37,904 bases of DNA from positions 1 to 37,904 of the forward strand of contig JAPLEH010000019.1 in NCBI GenBank assembly GCA_026391455.1, written 5' to 3'. Of the stretch, positions 8,853 to 16,723 are shown piece after piece. A program made the position numbers and the translations under genes. Under the pieces are notes generated by a model. It was not told the DNA's origin and made no database searches. It worked only from the letters and a program-made list of their open reading frames with translations. The stretch comes from Bacteroidota bacterium (GTDB lineage Bacteria; Bacteroidota; Bacteroidia; Chitinophagales; Chitinophagaceae). How positions within the stretch are numbered: position 1 is the stretch's first letter; each line of letters starts with the position of its first letter.

Positions 8853-8860
8853 AAACTCCC

Positions 8861-8888
8861 AAAAAAATAGCCCCCATCCGGAGGCTAT
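8861..8888 (-). terminator. Rho-independent terminator of pnp
   Basis: On the minus strand ATAGCCTCC pairs with GGGGGCTAT (one G-T pair) around GGAT at 8867-8888, followed by a run of seven T. It lies 20 bases after the pnp stop codon. Confidence 0.85.
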
Positions 8889-8907
8889 TCTATCCTTAAT
8901 GAATTAA

Positions 8908-11097
8908 TTACGATTGCTGTGGCTGATCGCGTTCATCACGACGGGGTCCACCCTGCTGTCCTTCCGGTTTCGGAATAAGCACTTTTCTCGACAATTTGAA
9001 TTTGCCGGATTTGGGGTCGGTTCCAATCAGTTTCACTTTCATCGGGTCGCCTTCTTTCACAATGCCATCGAGGGTTTCGAGGCGCTTCCAGCTTACTTCA
9101 CTGATATGCACCAGTCCTTGTTTACCGGGAAGGAATTCGACGAATGCACCGAAAGGCATGATGGATTTAACCACTGCATCATATACATCGCCCACCTGGG
9201 GTACGGCCACAATGCCTTTGATCCATGAAACCGCTCTCTCCACGCCATCTTTATTGGCGCTGAAGATGCTGATTTCACCCATATTGTTTTTCTCTTCGAG
9301 GTTGATGGTGGTACCGGTTTCGCGCTGGATCTCCTGGATCACTTTACCGCCTGGTCCGATCACCGCACCAATGAATTCTTTATCAATGAACAGCTTCACC
9401 ATACGTGGTGCATGCGGCTTCACATCGTTTCTGGCTTCCGGTATGGTAGCATACATGGCATCCAGTATATGGAGACGGCCTTCTTTTGCCTGGGCCAGTG
9501 CTTTACGCATTACGTCCATGCTCAGTCCGTCTACTTTGATATCCATTTGCACACCACAAATCCCATCGCGGGTACCAGTTACTTTAAAGTCCATATCACC
9601 CAGGTGATCTTCATCGCCGAGGATATCAGTCAGCACCGCAAACTGCTCGCCTTTGCTGATCAATCCCATTGCCACACCGGATACGTGTTTCGGAATAGAA
9701 ATACCGGCATCCATCAGCGCAAGCGAACCTGCGCAAACCGTTGCCATGGAAGAAGAACCATTGGACTCAAGGATATCACTTACCACACGTACGGTGTAAG
9801 GGAAATCACCGCCGGGCATCATTTGTTTCAAAGAACGCATGGCCAGATTTCCATGTCCTACTTCACGGCGTCCCGGGCCTCTCATCATTTTCACTTCACC
9901 AGTAGAGAACGGAGGGAAATTATAGTGCAGGAAGAATTTAGAATAATCAGATACAGCAGCACTTTCGATCAGTGTTGAATCTAATGGAGTACCTAAAGTA
10001 ACGGTGGTAAGCGACTGTGTTTCACCACGCGTAAATAAAGCAGCGCCATGTGGAGAAGGCAATACATCCACTTCCATGTTCAGGGGGCGCACCTCATCGA
10101 GTTTACGTCCGTCGAGACGAACCTTATCGTTGAGGATCATATCCCGCACCACGTAGTATTGGAGATCGGAATAATAGGCCTTTGCCCATTTCTTGATATC
10201 ATCCGGAAGACTGCCACCCTCTTCTACATTGTATTCAGTTTTCAGGTGTGTCATCAGTTCATCCTGAATGGCAGCAAATTTATCCGAACGATCATGCTTG
10301 GCCAATGCGCCTTTCGCCACCGCATATACTTTATCTTTTGCAAATGCATTTACTTGCTCACGCAGTTCTTCGTTATGTACAGGTTTGGTATACTCTCTTT
10401 TCCCTGTCACGCCTTTGAGGGCACGCAGTTCTTCCTGTGCTTTCACCTGAATACGAATGGCATCATGCGCAACTTCAATGGCTTTCACGAGGTCTTCTTC
10501 CTGGCATTCTTTGCCTTCACCTTCCACCATCATAATGTTCTTTTCAGTGGCTGCGATGATGAATTCAAAATCAGCTTTTGCCAACTGACTGCGAAGAGGG
10601 TTGATCACATACTCACCATCTACACGAGCTACACGTACTTCAGAAATAATCTCCTGAATGGGAATATCGGATACTGCTAATGCTGCAGAAGCCGCGAGAC
10701 AGGCCAGAGAATCGGGCATGATTTCGGGATCGCTGGAAATAAGGGTGACTAATACCTGTACTTCGCAATAATAATCTTCCGGAAACAGGGGACGAAGCGC
10801 CCTGTCTATCAAACGGGAAGTAAGAATTTCATAATCGTTGAGACGGGCTTCACGCTTAAAGAATGAACCGGGAATACGGCCTGCGGAGGCAAACTTTTCC
10901 TGATAATCTACAGAGAGCGGGAAAAAACTCTGTCCTTCTTTAGCTTCTTTATTGGCCACTACGGTGGCGAGAATGATACAATTGCCCTGGCGAACAGTAA
11001 CAGCGCCATCAGCCTGCCGTGCAAGACGACCGGTTTCGATGATCACTTCCTGGCCTTCCTTTATGAGGAATTTAGATTGTAAGGGTTGTGATAACAT
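8908..11097 (-). CDS. pnp: Polyribonucleotide nucleotidyltransferase (PNPase)
   Basis: PNPase degrades RNA 3'-to-5' using phosphate, as a homotrimer in RNA turnover. The 729-residue protein shows the full family architecture: a first RNase PH domain (~1-215), an all-helical linker, a second RNase PH domain (~300-540) with the FSTGEVKMMRGPGRREVGHG segment, a KH domain with the GPGGKVIQEIQ loop (GxxG), and an S1 domain (VGDVYDAVVKSIMPFGAFVE...). The C-terminal tail is Gln/Gly/Arg-rich. The ATG at 11097 gives the usual N-terminus. rpsO lies upstream on the same strand, as in many bacteria including E. coli. No convincing promoter of its own was seen, so read-through from rpsO is likely. Confidence 0.98.
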   Translation of the reverse strand: MLSQPLQSKFLIKEGQEVIIETGRLARQADGAVTVRQGNCIILATVVANKEAKEGQSFFPLSVDYQEKFASAGRIPGSFFKREARLNDYEILTSRLIDRALRPLFPEDYYCEVQVLVTLISSDPEIMPDSLACLAASAALAVSDIPIQEIISEVRVARVDGEYVINPLRSQLAKADFEFIIAATEKNIMMVEGEGKECQEEDLVKAIEVAHDAIRIQVKAQEELRALKGVTGKREYTKPVHNEELREQVNAFAKDKVYAVAKGALAKHDRSDKFAAIQDELMTHLKTEYNVEEGGSLPDDIKKWAKAYYSDLQYYVVRDMILNDKVRLDGRKLDEVRPLNMEVDVLPSPHGAALFTRGETQSLTTVTLGTPLDSTLIESAAVSDYSKFFLHYNFPPFSTGEVKMMRGPGRREVGHGNLAMRSLKQMMPGGDFPYTVRVVSDILESNGSSSMATVCAGSLALMDAGISIPKHVSGVAMGLISKGEQFAVLTDILGDEDHLGDMDFKVTGTRDGICGVQMDIKVDGLSMDVMRKALAQAKEGRLHILDAMYATIPEARNDVKPHAPRMVKLFIDKEFIGAVIGPGGKVIQEIQRETGTTINLEEKNNMGEISIFSANKDGVERAVSWIKGIVAVPQVGDVYDAVVKSIMPFGAFVEFLPGKQGLVHISEVSWKRLETLDGIVKEGDPMKVKLIGTDPKSGKFKLSRKVLIPKPEGQQGGPRRDERDQPQQS

Positions 11098-11301
11098 AAT
11101 TTTTCAAATTGATGTTTTGCGGTGCGGGGAGCATCCGGAAAACGGTTGGTTAAATGTGATTTCTTCGAAGATCGATTCGATCATCAGCTTATTTACTGAT
11201 CCTTTCCATTCGGGGAATAACGGGGAACAATTGCAATAGCAGGGGTGAATCGTATATCCTGGCAAGTTTTGGCTGCTCAAATTGCAGCGAAAACACAATC
11301 G

Positions 11302-11345
11302 TCTAAAAACAGCTATTCCCAATATCGGGTGACATCGGGAATAGC
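11302..11345 (-). terminator. Hairpin in the rpsO-pnp intergenic region (terminator or processing site)
   Basis: GCTATTCCC (11312-11320) and GGGAATAGC (11337-11345) pair perfectly, with a 16-base loop. On the minus strand it is followed by TGTTTTTAG. It is 76 bases after the rpsO stop and about 215 bases before pnp. The rest of this 323-base gap (11098-11420) holds no gene or promoter I can recognise. Confidence 0.6.
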
Positions 11346-11420
11346 AATATATAAATTCGGAATCTCTGTTTTGAAAATACCGGCTATAAGGCTTATCCCA
11401 ATTTCCCTGCGGAATGGGTA

Positions 11421-11690
11421 TTACTTCCTTAAACCAAGCTTTTCGATCAACTGACGGTAACCGGTCAGGTTGTGCTTCTGCAAATAATTCAGCAGGCGTT
11501 TACGCTTACCTACCAATTGCATCAGTCCGCGGTGAGTAGAGAAATCTTTTTTGTTTTTCTGTAAATGGCCACTGATCTGGCTGATACGTTCTGTAAGAAG
11601 GGCAATCTGTCCTTCAATGGAACCGGTATTTTTAGCGGCACCGGCGTAAGTGGTTAAGATAGAGGCTTTTTTTTCTGTTGTTAAAGGCAT
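11421..11690 (-). CDS. rpsO: 30S ribosomal protein S15
   Basis: S15 binds the central domain of 16S rRNA early in small-subunit assembly. The 89-residue product has the normal length and the conserved core: GSIEGQIALLTERISQISGHL, then KKDFSTHRGLMQLVGKRKRLLNYL, and the C-terminal YRQLIEKLGLRK. It begins MPLTTEKKASI after an ATG at 11690. A near-perfect Bacteroidota promoter precedes it. pnp lies downstream on the same strand. In E. coli S15 represses its own translation through a leader pseudoknot. I did not recognise such a structure in the ~45-base leader here. Confidence 0.98.
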   Translation of the reverse strand: MPLTTEKKASILTTYAGAAKNTGSIEGQIALLTERISQISGHLQKNKKDFSTHRGLMQLVGKRKRLLNYLQKHNLTGYRQLIEKLGLRK

Positions 11691-11742
11691 CTTTTTAATT
11701 TTTAAATTTCATCCGATTTTGTGCATCAAATATTTAAGGCGG

Positions 11743-11773
11743 CAAAGGTAGGACAAAATTATGTTCCTTCCAA
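11743..11773 (-). promoter_or_regulatory. rpsO promoter (TTG - 20 bp - TACCTTTG)
   Basis: On the minus strand TTG (11771-11773) is followed after exactly 20 bases by TACCTTTG (11743-11750). This fits the Bacteroidota sigma-70-type consensus TTG-N19-20-TAnnTTTG. It is 53 bases upstream of the rpsO start codon. Confidence 0.8.
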
Positions 11774-11863
11774 CAACTTCTTTAACATCCCCATAAGAAA
11801 AAAACTCCATAATTTCCCTTTGCTTTGAACAGTAAATCAATTACTTACGTAAAAAAAATCGCC

Positions 11864-12330
11864 ATGAAAAGAAATTGTACTCTCGTACTTGTTTTGCTCC
11901 TATTCAGCCTCCTCCGCACCTATGCGCAAAAGGGCTCCTGGTTTGTCGGTGGTCAGGGAGGTATTGGCACCTCCAATTCTAAAATTACCAACACCATCGC
12001 TGACGAAGCGTCCAAATCATTTAGCTGGATTTTTTCACCGGAAATAGGTACTTATGTGTCTCCAAATATGCAAGTCGGTTTAGGGCTCATTACCGGTATA
12101 TCCAAAAATACAAACGAGATAACACCAGCCTCTCAGCAAACCTCGGATTCAGCTATGCCTTATCACCTCGTTTCTCCGCATTGGGGGAATTGGCGGCCCT
12201 TAGCTATTCGCACAGTGTGAACAGCCCCACCAACCAGAATGGTAAAACCGTTACCAATAGCTTTGGATTCGATGCCGGAGCCAATGGCAACCGGTTCAAT
12301 ATTGGGTTCTACTATACATTCAAAAAGTAA
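11864..12330 (+). pseudogene. Small outer-membrane beta-barrel protein, frameshifted
   Basis: The frame from ATG 11864 encodes a signal peptide (MKRNCTLVLVLLLFSLLRTYAQ), then KGSWFVGGQGGIGTSNSK, SFSWIFSPEIGTYVSPNMQ and VGLGLITGIS, which is classic small barrel sequence. It then continues into an atypical tail ending at a stop at 12220. The -1 frame picks up the missing barrel strands: DNTSLSANLGFSYALSPRF, LGELAALSYSHSVN and a C-terminal RFNIGFYYTFKK with an aromatic-rich last strand, ending in TAA at 12328-12330. The break is at or next to the run of five A at 12104-12108. Adding one A restores one reading frame of ~155 residues. This is either a real mutation or a homopolymer sequencing error. 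The function would be an outer-membrane barrel of unknown role. A clean terminator follows. Confidence 0.8.
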
Positions 12331-12351
12331 TTCCTTTTTTAAGAACGATAC

Positions 12352-12374
12352 AGCCGGCAAGTGCCGGCTTTTTT
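12352..12374 (+). terminator. Rho-independent terminator after the barrel gene
   Basis: AGCCGGCA and TGCCGGCT (12352-12369) form an 8-bp stem with an AG loop, followed by a run of T. It lies 21 bases after the TAA at 12330. Confidence 0.9.
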
Positions 12375-12398
12375 CATTATCTCTTTATCTTGCAGCTC

Positions 12399-13007
12399 AT
12401 GGAACTTTCTCAGGACACCAAAAATATACTCGGCCTGCAATTGCCCACCGACCCCCGTTGGGTAAACCTGGCCGAAATATCATTGGCCGAAATTCTCACC
12501 GATCATGCTTATTGCGAACAAAAAGCCGCCACCACCTGTATCTCCCTTATCCAACGCTATAGCGACAGAGAAAAACTCGTGAGCGCACTCGCCCCCATCG
12601 TTACCGAAGAATGGGGCCATTTCCGACTCGTACTGGCTGAATTGCATAAACGGGGATTACAATTGGGAAAACAGCGGAAAGATACCTACGTCAATGCGCT
12701 GCTGGAATTTCAACGCAAAGGTGGCCATCCTAAGGACCGGATGCTCGATCAGTTGCTCACCATGGCACTCATTGAAGCCCGCAGTTGTGAACGATTCAAA
12801 CGACTCAGCGAAGGACTTACCGATCCCTATATGCAAAAATTTTACCGGCGATTCATGGAGAGCGAAGCGGGGCATTACACCCTATTCATCGACCTGGCTG
12901 AAACGTATATTGATAAAGAAACAGTGAGAATACGCTGGGCTGAATGGCTGGCATACGAAGCAGAAATTATTCAACAACTCGAAATAAGAGGAGACCGCAT
13001 CCACTGA
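12399..13007 (+). CDS. miaE: tRNA-(ms2io6A)-hydroxylase, MiaE-like diiron protein
   Basis: MiaE hydroxylates the isopentenyl side chain of ms2i6A at tRNA position 37, using a ferritin-like diiron centre and oxygen. The 202-residue protein is all helical. It shows the two Glu-x-x-His pairs expected for the iron ligands: EEWGHF and ESEAGHY, with further acidic residues in EISLAEIL, YCEQKAA and IEARSCERF. Its length matches the family. The start is ATG 12399. An in-frame TTG three codons upstream is less likely. It is followed after 5 bases by the phosphotransferase gene, so both are probably one operon. miaA and miaB are not in the window. Confidence 0.9.
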   Translation: MELSQDTKNILGLQLPTDPRWVNLAEISLAEILTDHAYCEQKAATTCISLIQRYSDREKLVSALAPIVTEEWGHFRLVLAELHKRGLQLGKQRKDTYVNALLEFQRKGGHPKDRMLDQLLTMALIEARSCERFKRLSEGLTDPYMQKFYRRFMESEAGHYTLFIDLAETYIDKETVRIRWAEWLAYEAEIIQQLEIRGDRIH

Positions 13008-13012
13008 TATAT

Positions 13013-14092
13013 ATGATGAACGAGGACATACCCCAGGAAGTTATCACCGCATTTACCAGCTATACACCCGGACTTCCCCCGCATAGTGCGGGAAAGATCA
13101 CCATTCTGCCGGTGGGCGGCGGGCTGATCAATCACTCTTACAAAGTTTGCTGTCAATTAAAATGCGATTTCTTTTTACAAAAGATCAACACCCATGTGTT
13201 TACCCAGCCTGAACGGGTGCAGCAAAACTATATGCAGCTTTGGCAATTCGTTGAATTCGAAATGGGCGGCCCCCAAATGCCCTGCCCGCAATATTGGGAT
13301 GATGATAAAACGCTATTTACCGACAACAACGGCGGATACTGGCGCGCATTCGAATGGATGGAAAACACCGTAACGCACAACTCCCCGCAATCGCCCGCAC
13401 AAGCCCGTGCCACCGCCATAGCATTTGCAGATTTTACACTTGCCTTCAGGGGAATGAACACAGCCTTAATCCAACCCGTGATTCCTGATTTTCATAACCT
13501 TTCCTTCCGGTACCAGCAATTTCAGGATGCCCTGGATGCTGAGCCCTATGAAAGAATGTCGGGTGCCACTACGCTTATTGAGGAATTAAAAGCAAGAAAA
13601 AATTATGTGGCTTTATATGATCAGATCACGACCAGTTCCGGCTTTCGATTGCGGGTAATGCATCATGATGCCAAAATCGCCAATGTACTTTTTCATAAAA
13701 CAAAAGGCACCGTGGTTTGCCCGGTAGACTTTGATACCGTAATGCCCGGATACTTTTTCTCCGACCTGGGTGATATGATCCGTTCTATGGCGGGAAAGGA
13801 AGAAAGTTCGCAAGGGGACAATGAGTTGAACCTGCCTTTTTATAAAGCCATTGTAAAGGGATATGGTGAATCCATGCAATACGAACTCACTCCCATTGAA
13901 AAGGAACATCTCCACTATGCAGGCCCGCTCATGATCTATATGCAGGCTTTACGTTTTCTGACCGATCACCTCAATGGCAATCAGTATTACCGTATTGACT
14001 TTCCCGGGCAGAATCTGAAAAGGGCATTAAATCAATTCAGCTTGTTACATTCACTTGAAGTCTATCTGAAAAAAGAGAACAGGATCGACTGA
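13013..14092 (+). CDS. Phosphotransferase (APH/choline-kinase fold, NahK-like)
   Basis: The 359-residue protein has the aminoglycoside-phosphotransferase/choline-kinase fold. It shows GGGLINHSYKV (nucleotide-binding loop), the catalytic loop VMHHDAKIANVLF (HxDxxxxN type, with the catalytic Asp) and the metal-binding CPVDFDTVMPG. Arrangement and length resemble N-acetylhexosamine 1-kinase (NahK) and related sugar kinases often annotated 'mucin-desulfating' or 'phosphotransferase' in Bacteroidota. The substrate cannot be fixed from sequence. Two adjacent ATG codons (13013, 13016) are possible starts. The gene follows miaE after 5 bases. No resistance role is implied. Confidence 0.85.
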   Translation: MMNEDIPQEVITAFTSYTPGLPPHSAGKITILPVGGGLINHSYKVCCQLKCDFFLQKINTHVFTQPERVQQNYMQLWQFVEFEMGGPQMPCPQYWDDDKTLFTDNNGGYWRAFEWMENTVTHNSPQSPAQARATAIAFADFTLAFRGMNTALIQPVIPDFHNLSFRYQQFQDALDAEPYERMSGATTLIEELKARKNYVALYDQITTSSGFRLRVMHHDAKIANVLFHKTKGTVVCPVDFDTVMPGYFFSDLGDMIRSMAGKEESSQGDNELNLPFYKAIVKGYGESMQYELTPIEKEHLHYAGPLMIYMQALRFLTDHLNGNQYYRIDFPGQNLKRALNQFSLLHSLEVYLKKENRID

Positions 14093-14098
14093 GTTAGT

Positions 14099-14332
14099 TC
14101 AGCTTTTCTTTTTATTATCCATTTCATTGGGCCCGTATATCCTTCCAAAAAAAACAGACAGCCCAATCTTGCGTCGTATGTATTCTGCCAGCACTATGCC
14201 CAATACAGCACCGGCTACCAGTATGAGCCTGATTATCCCTTCGGATGGTTGCACCGCTAAAATGAGCAACCCACTCAAAATAACCGGTGCAGCAAAAGCC
14301 TGTAACCAGAAAAAAATATTTACGAACCACAT
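14099..14332 (-). CDS. Small two-helix membrane protein, unknown function
   Basis: The 77-residue product has two hydrophobic segments (WFVNIFFWLQAFAAPVILSGLLILAV and GIIRLILVAGAVLGIVLAEYI) separated by QPSEG, then a basic/polar tail (DNKKKS). It begins with ATG at 14332, 25 bases after the GSCFA gene stop on the same strand, and is probably the last gene of that operon. I do not recognise the family. The stop lies close to the stop of the convergent phosphotransferase gene (6-base gap). Confidence 0.7.
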   Translation of the reverse strand: MWFVNIFFWLQAFAAPVILSGLLILAVQPSEGIIRLILVAGAVLGIVLAEYIRRKIGLSVFFGRIYGPNEMDNKKKS

Positions 14333-14357
14333 GGTTGAAATAGTTTAGTAATTACAA

Positions 14358-15359
14358 TCAGGTCTGTGAAAAATATACCAACTCTTCGCTGAGATCAAGA
14401 AACGGATATTTCTCTTTCAGTGCTTTTGTTTTTTCAAAATGCGCAGCCAGAAATTGCTGATGTGCTTTGGTGCCCGGTTGAAAGGCCCGGTGGCGGCGCG
14501 CAATCATGATCTTTTTCAGTTCCTGCATCAGGTCACGGTCATTGGCAGTGATACATGCCTCCGTAAATTTCTCCAGTACAAATTCTGTAGCCGGATAATT
14601 CGGATGCACGAGATCAATATCATAAAAACGGTAATCACGCAGCACATCAATCACCAGTTCATAGGCCGGGAAGTAAAAGACCTTATCATTATTTGCAACC
14701 AGATCATGCACCGACTCAATAAGGCGGGCTTTACTCCGGTTATTCTCCACTACTCCGTCGCGGATATGGCGAACAGGACTTACTGTAAAAATATATTTCA
14801 GCCGGGGGTTAAATGCGGATAGTGCAGACAGACATTCTTTGAGCATGGCCTTGATTGCTGCTATATCCAGCATTTCTTTTTGGAACCAGGCGGATGGAGC
14901 CCTGTGACAATTGGCCACGCCTTCGCCCTTTGCGGAGGAGGCCAGGTCTGCTGAGGAAGTAAGCCGGTACGTGAACGAGGAGCCCAATGTAATTATCAGC
15001 CATTCCGCCTGCTTTAAAAAATCATGGGCCTCCTGCTGAGATGTATTGATCTGAGCGAGGGCCTCACGGGCATCTATATGCGAAAATCGGGAATGGTGCT
15101 GCCAACTGTTCCAGACTTCATTCAACTGAAACAGTTCCTGCTCCGTGTATTTTTTATTTTGCGTATATGACACCAGGCTCCTGCATACACTATCAGGACC
15201 GAACAGAATACCATTGGGATTTTGCATTACCTGAAATTTCACCTGCTTCAGTGCATTACCGATATGTTCGGTAAAACAGGATCCCACCAGCATTACAGGA
15301 TCGCTGTACCCAATGGTATCGCGGAATGGTTTTATATCGATGGGTAAGTGAAATTGCAT
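14358..15359 (-). CDS. GSCFA-domain protein
   Basis: The 333-residue protein carries the GSCFA signature near its N-terminus (VMLVGSCFTEHIGNALKQ). The typical block NPNGILFGPDSVCRSL follows, then WLIITLGSSFTYRL and, near the end, YDIDLVHPNYPATEFV. The GSCFA family resembles SGNH/GDSL-type hydrolases: the Ser of the N-terminal GSC and a C-terminal D-x-x-H (DLVHPN) are plausible catalytic residues. Its biological role is unknown. The start is ATG 15359, 2 bases after the stop of the upstream orphan gene, which suggests translational coupling. A longer frame to 15413 adds an unsupported extension overlapping the upstream gene. Confidence 0.9.
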   Translation of the reverse strand: MQFHLPIDIKPFRDTIGYSDPVMLVGSCFTEHIGNALKQVKFQVMQNPNGILFGPDSVCRSLVSYTQNKKYTEQELFQLNEVWNSWQHHSRFSHIDAREALAQINTSQQEAHDFLKQAEWLIITLGSSFTYRLTSSADLASSAKGEGVANCHRAPSAWFQKEMLDIAAIKAMLKECLSALSAFNPRLKYIFTVSPVRHIRDGVVENNRSKARLIESVHDLVANNDKVFYFPAYELVIDVLRDYRFYDIDLVHPNYPATEFVLEKFTEACITANDRDLMQELKKIMIARRHRAFQPGTKAHQQFLAAHFEKTKALKEKYPFLDLSEELVYFSQT

Positions 15360-15361
15360 GG

Positions 15362-15835
15362 TCAAAGATCGTAAGTTAAATGAAGTGATTCGTTTTCTGA
15401 CACACGTTGCCATTCCTGAATAAGTAAATCATATTGCTGACGGATACTCGTCGTCTTTTCATTGGTGAGCAATGACAACAGACCATTCTCCGCGGATTCC
15501 GGAAAACTATTTGCTACAAGTTCCTTCACATTACCGATACGGCCCTGAGAATGGTCAATCAGGAATATATTGACCAGGTGCTCTGCGAATAAGGCTTCAC
15601 TATTCAGGTGTACCGTACGTTGGGGTGCAGGAAGATCAAATTCAGTGATATCCGTGCCGGCAGACAACATACCATAAAAGCCATTTTTCAATGGCAAAAT
15701 GGTTTCCACTGTATAATGACAAAGATCATGATATACAAAAAATGTATCCGTATGCTTCCAGGTAATATCTGTATCTGAACGCCTGCAAGACAAAATAGCT
15801 TTTCCTGCTGCTTTTTTTGTTATCACAATTTCCAT
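15362..15835 (-). CDS. Conserved-operon orphan protein, unknown function
   Basis: The 157-residue protein is not recognised. It starts MEIVITKKAAGKAILSCRR, has strand-like segments (TDTFFVYHDLCHYTVETIL, FYGMLSAG) and an amphipathic C-terminal helix (IRQQYDLLIQEWQRVSE). No signal peptide or membrane helix is seen, so it is probably cytoplasmic. The segment VYHDLCHYTVE contains closely spaced His/Asp/Cys residues that could bind metal, which is speculation. Its ATG shares a base with the TGA of the HMG-CoA-lyase-like gene (TGATG), and its own stop lies 2 bases before the GSCFA gene. Such tight packing argues for a shared function. Confidence 0.8.
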   Translation of the reverse strand: MEIVITKKAAGKAILSCRRSDTDITWKHTDTFFVYHDLCHYTVETILPLKNGFYGMLSAGTDITEFDLPAPQRTVHLNSEALFAEHLVNIFLIDHSQGRIGNVKELVANSFPESAENGLLSLLTNEKTTSIRQQYDLLIQEWQRVSENESLHLTYDL

Positions 15836-16695
15836 CACACAAATATTTCACCGGCTATTTTGAGGCTTTCAGCCAGTGCTTCTTTATTTAAATGTCCAAG
15901 CAATCCCTGCGATTCGAAATGACTGATCATCCATTCACTGTTCATATTTCCTACCAGTTCATCATCGGCCATGGGACAACCGCCAATGCCTTTCAATGCG
16001 CCATCAAATCGCAGGCATCCGGCTTTTTGGGCAGCTTCCAGTTTCTCCTTCCAGTTTTGTGGAGTAGAATGAAGGTGTACGCCTATCTCCACGCCGGGCA
16101 ATGAATCGATCAGGTAACTGGTAATATCGTATACCTGTGCCGGAGTGGCCAGCCCTACCGTATCAGCGAGTGAAATAATTCCGATATCCATGGCCACGAG
16201 TCTGTTCACCCATTCAAACACAATTTCCTCATCCCAGTCATCGCCATAAGGATTACCAAAGCCCATGGAGATATAGACCACGAGTTGCTTACCATTTTTA
16301 ATACAGAGATTTTGAATTTCTTCCACTCTCACCAAGGAGGCTTCGATCGTGGCATTGGTATTCCGCATCTGAAAAGTGGGCGATACCGAAAATGGGAAGC
16401 CCAGGTAACTGATCGTGTCATACAACACGGCATCTTCCGCACCCCGGGTATTGGCGATTATGGCGAGCAGCTTTGTGTTCGTACCCTCTAAATCCAGTTG
16501 CCGGATCACGTCATGGGTATCGGCCATCTGGGGTATGGCTTTGGGCGATACAAAACTTCCGAAATCTATGGTATCAAAACCCACTTTCAAAAGTGTATTA
16601 ATATAAGCGATCTTCTTTTCGGTAGGAATAAACCGCTTCCAGCCCTGCATGGCATCACGGGGACATTCAATTAAACGGATACTTGCATTATTCAT
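15835..16695 (-). CDS. HMG-CoA-lyase-like enzyme
   Basis: The 286-residue TIM-barrel protein matches 3-hydroxy-3-methylglutaryl-CoA lyase in layout. The N-terminal IECPRDAMQGW contains the conserved Arg-Asp pair. FGSFVSPKAIPQMADT, ISLADTVGLATPAQV and the metal-binding HLHSTP follow. The lyase signature GALKGIGGCPMADDE contains the catalytic-loop Cys. The family cleaves HMG-CoA to acetyl-CoA and acetoacetate, the last step of leucine degradation. The start is ATG 16695. A GTG 12 codons upstream would overlap the regulator gene. Its neighbours are not leucine-pathway genes, so the true substrate may be different. Confidence 0.88.
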   Translation of the reverse strand: MNNASIRLIECPRDAMQGWKRFIPTEKKIAYINTLLKVGFDTIDFGSFVSPKAIPQMADTHDVIRQLDLEGTNTKLLAIIANTRGAEDAVLYDTISYLGFPFSVSPTFQMRNTNATIEASLVRVEEIQNLCIKNGKQLVVYISMGFGNPYGDDWDEEIVFEWVNRLVAMDIGIISLADTVGLATPAQVYDITSYLIDSLPGVEIGVHLHSTPQNWKEKLEAAQKAGCLRFDGALKGIGGCPMADDELVGNMNSEWMISHFESQGLLGHLNKEALAESLKIAGEIFV

Positions 16696-16723
16696 GTATG
16701 TAAAATTACAAAGTCCGGGCGGA

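Noticed and set aside
8673-8870. Open frame encoding a leucine/asparagine-rich repeat peptide
   Set aside because: It is the translation of the 9-bp repeat array (three codons per unit), has no start context and lies between clear genes.
12095-12125. Programmed -1 frameshift in the barrel gene
   Set aside because: The bases around 12103-12109 (C AAA AAT) do not form a good slippery heptamer, since re-pairing would mismatch in both sites, and no pause structure is evident. A one-base loss in the A run is simpler.
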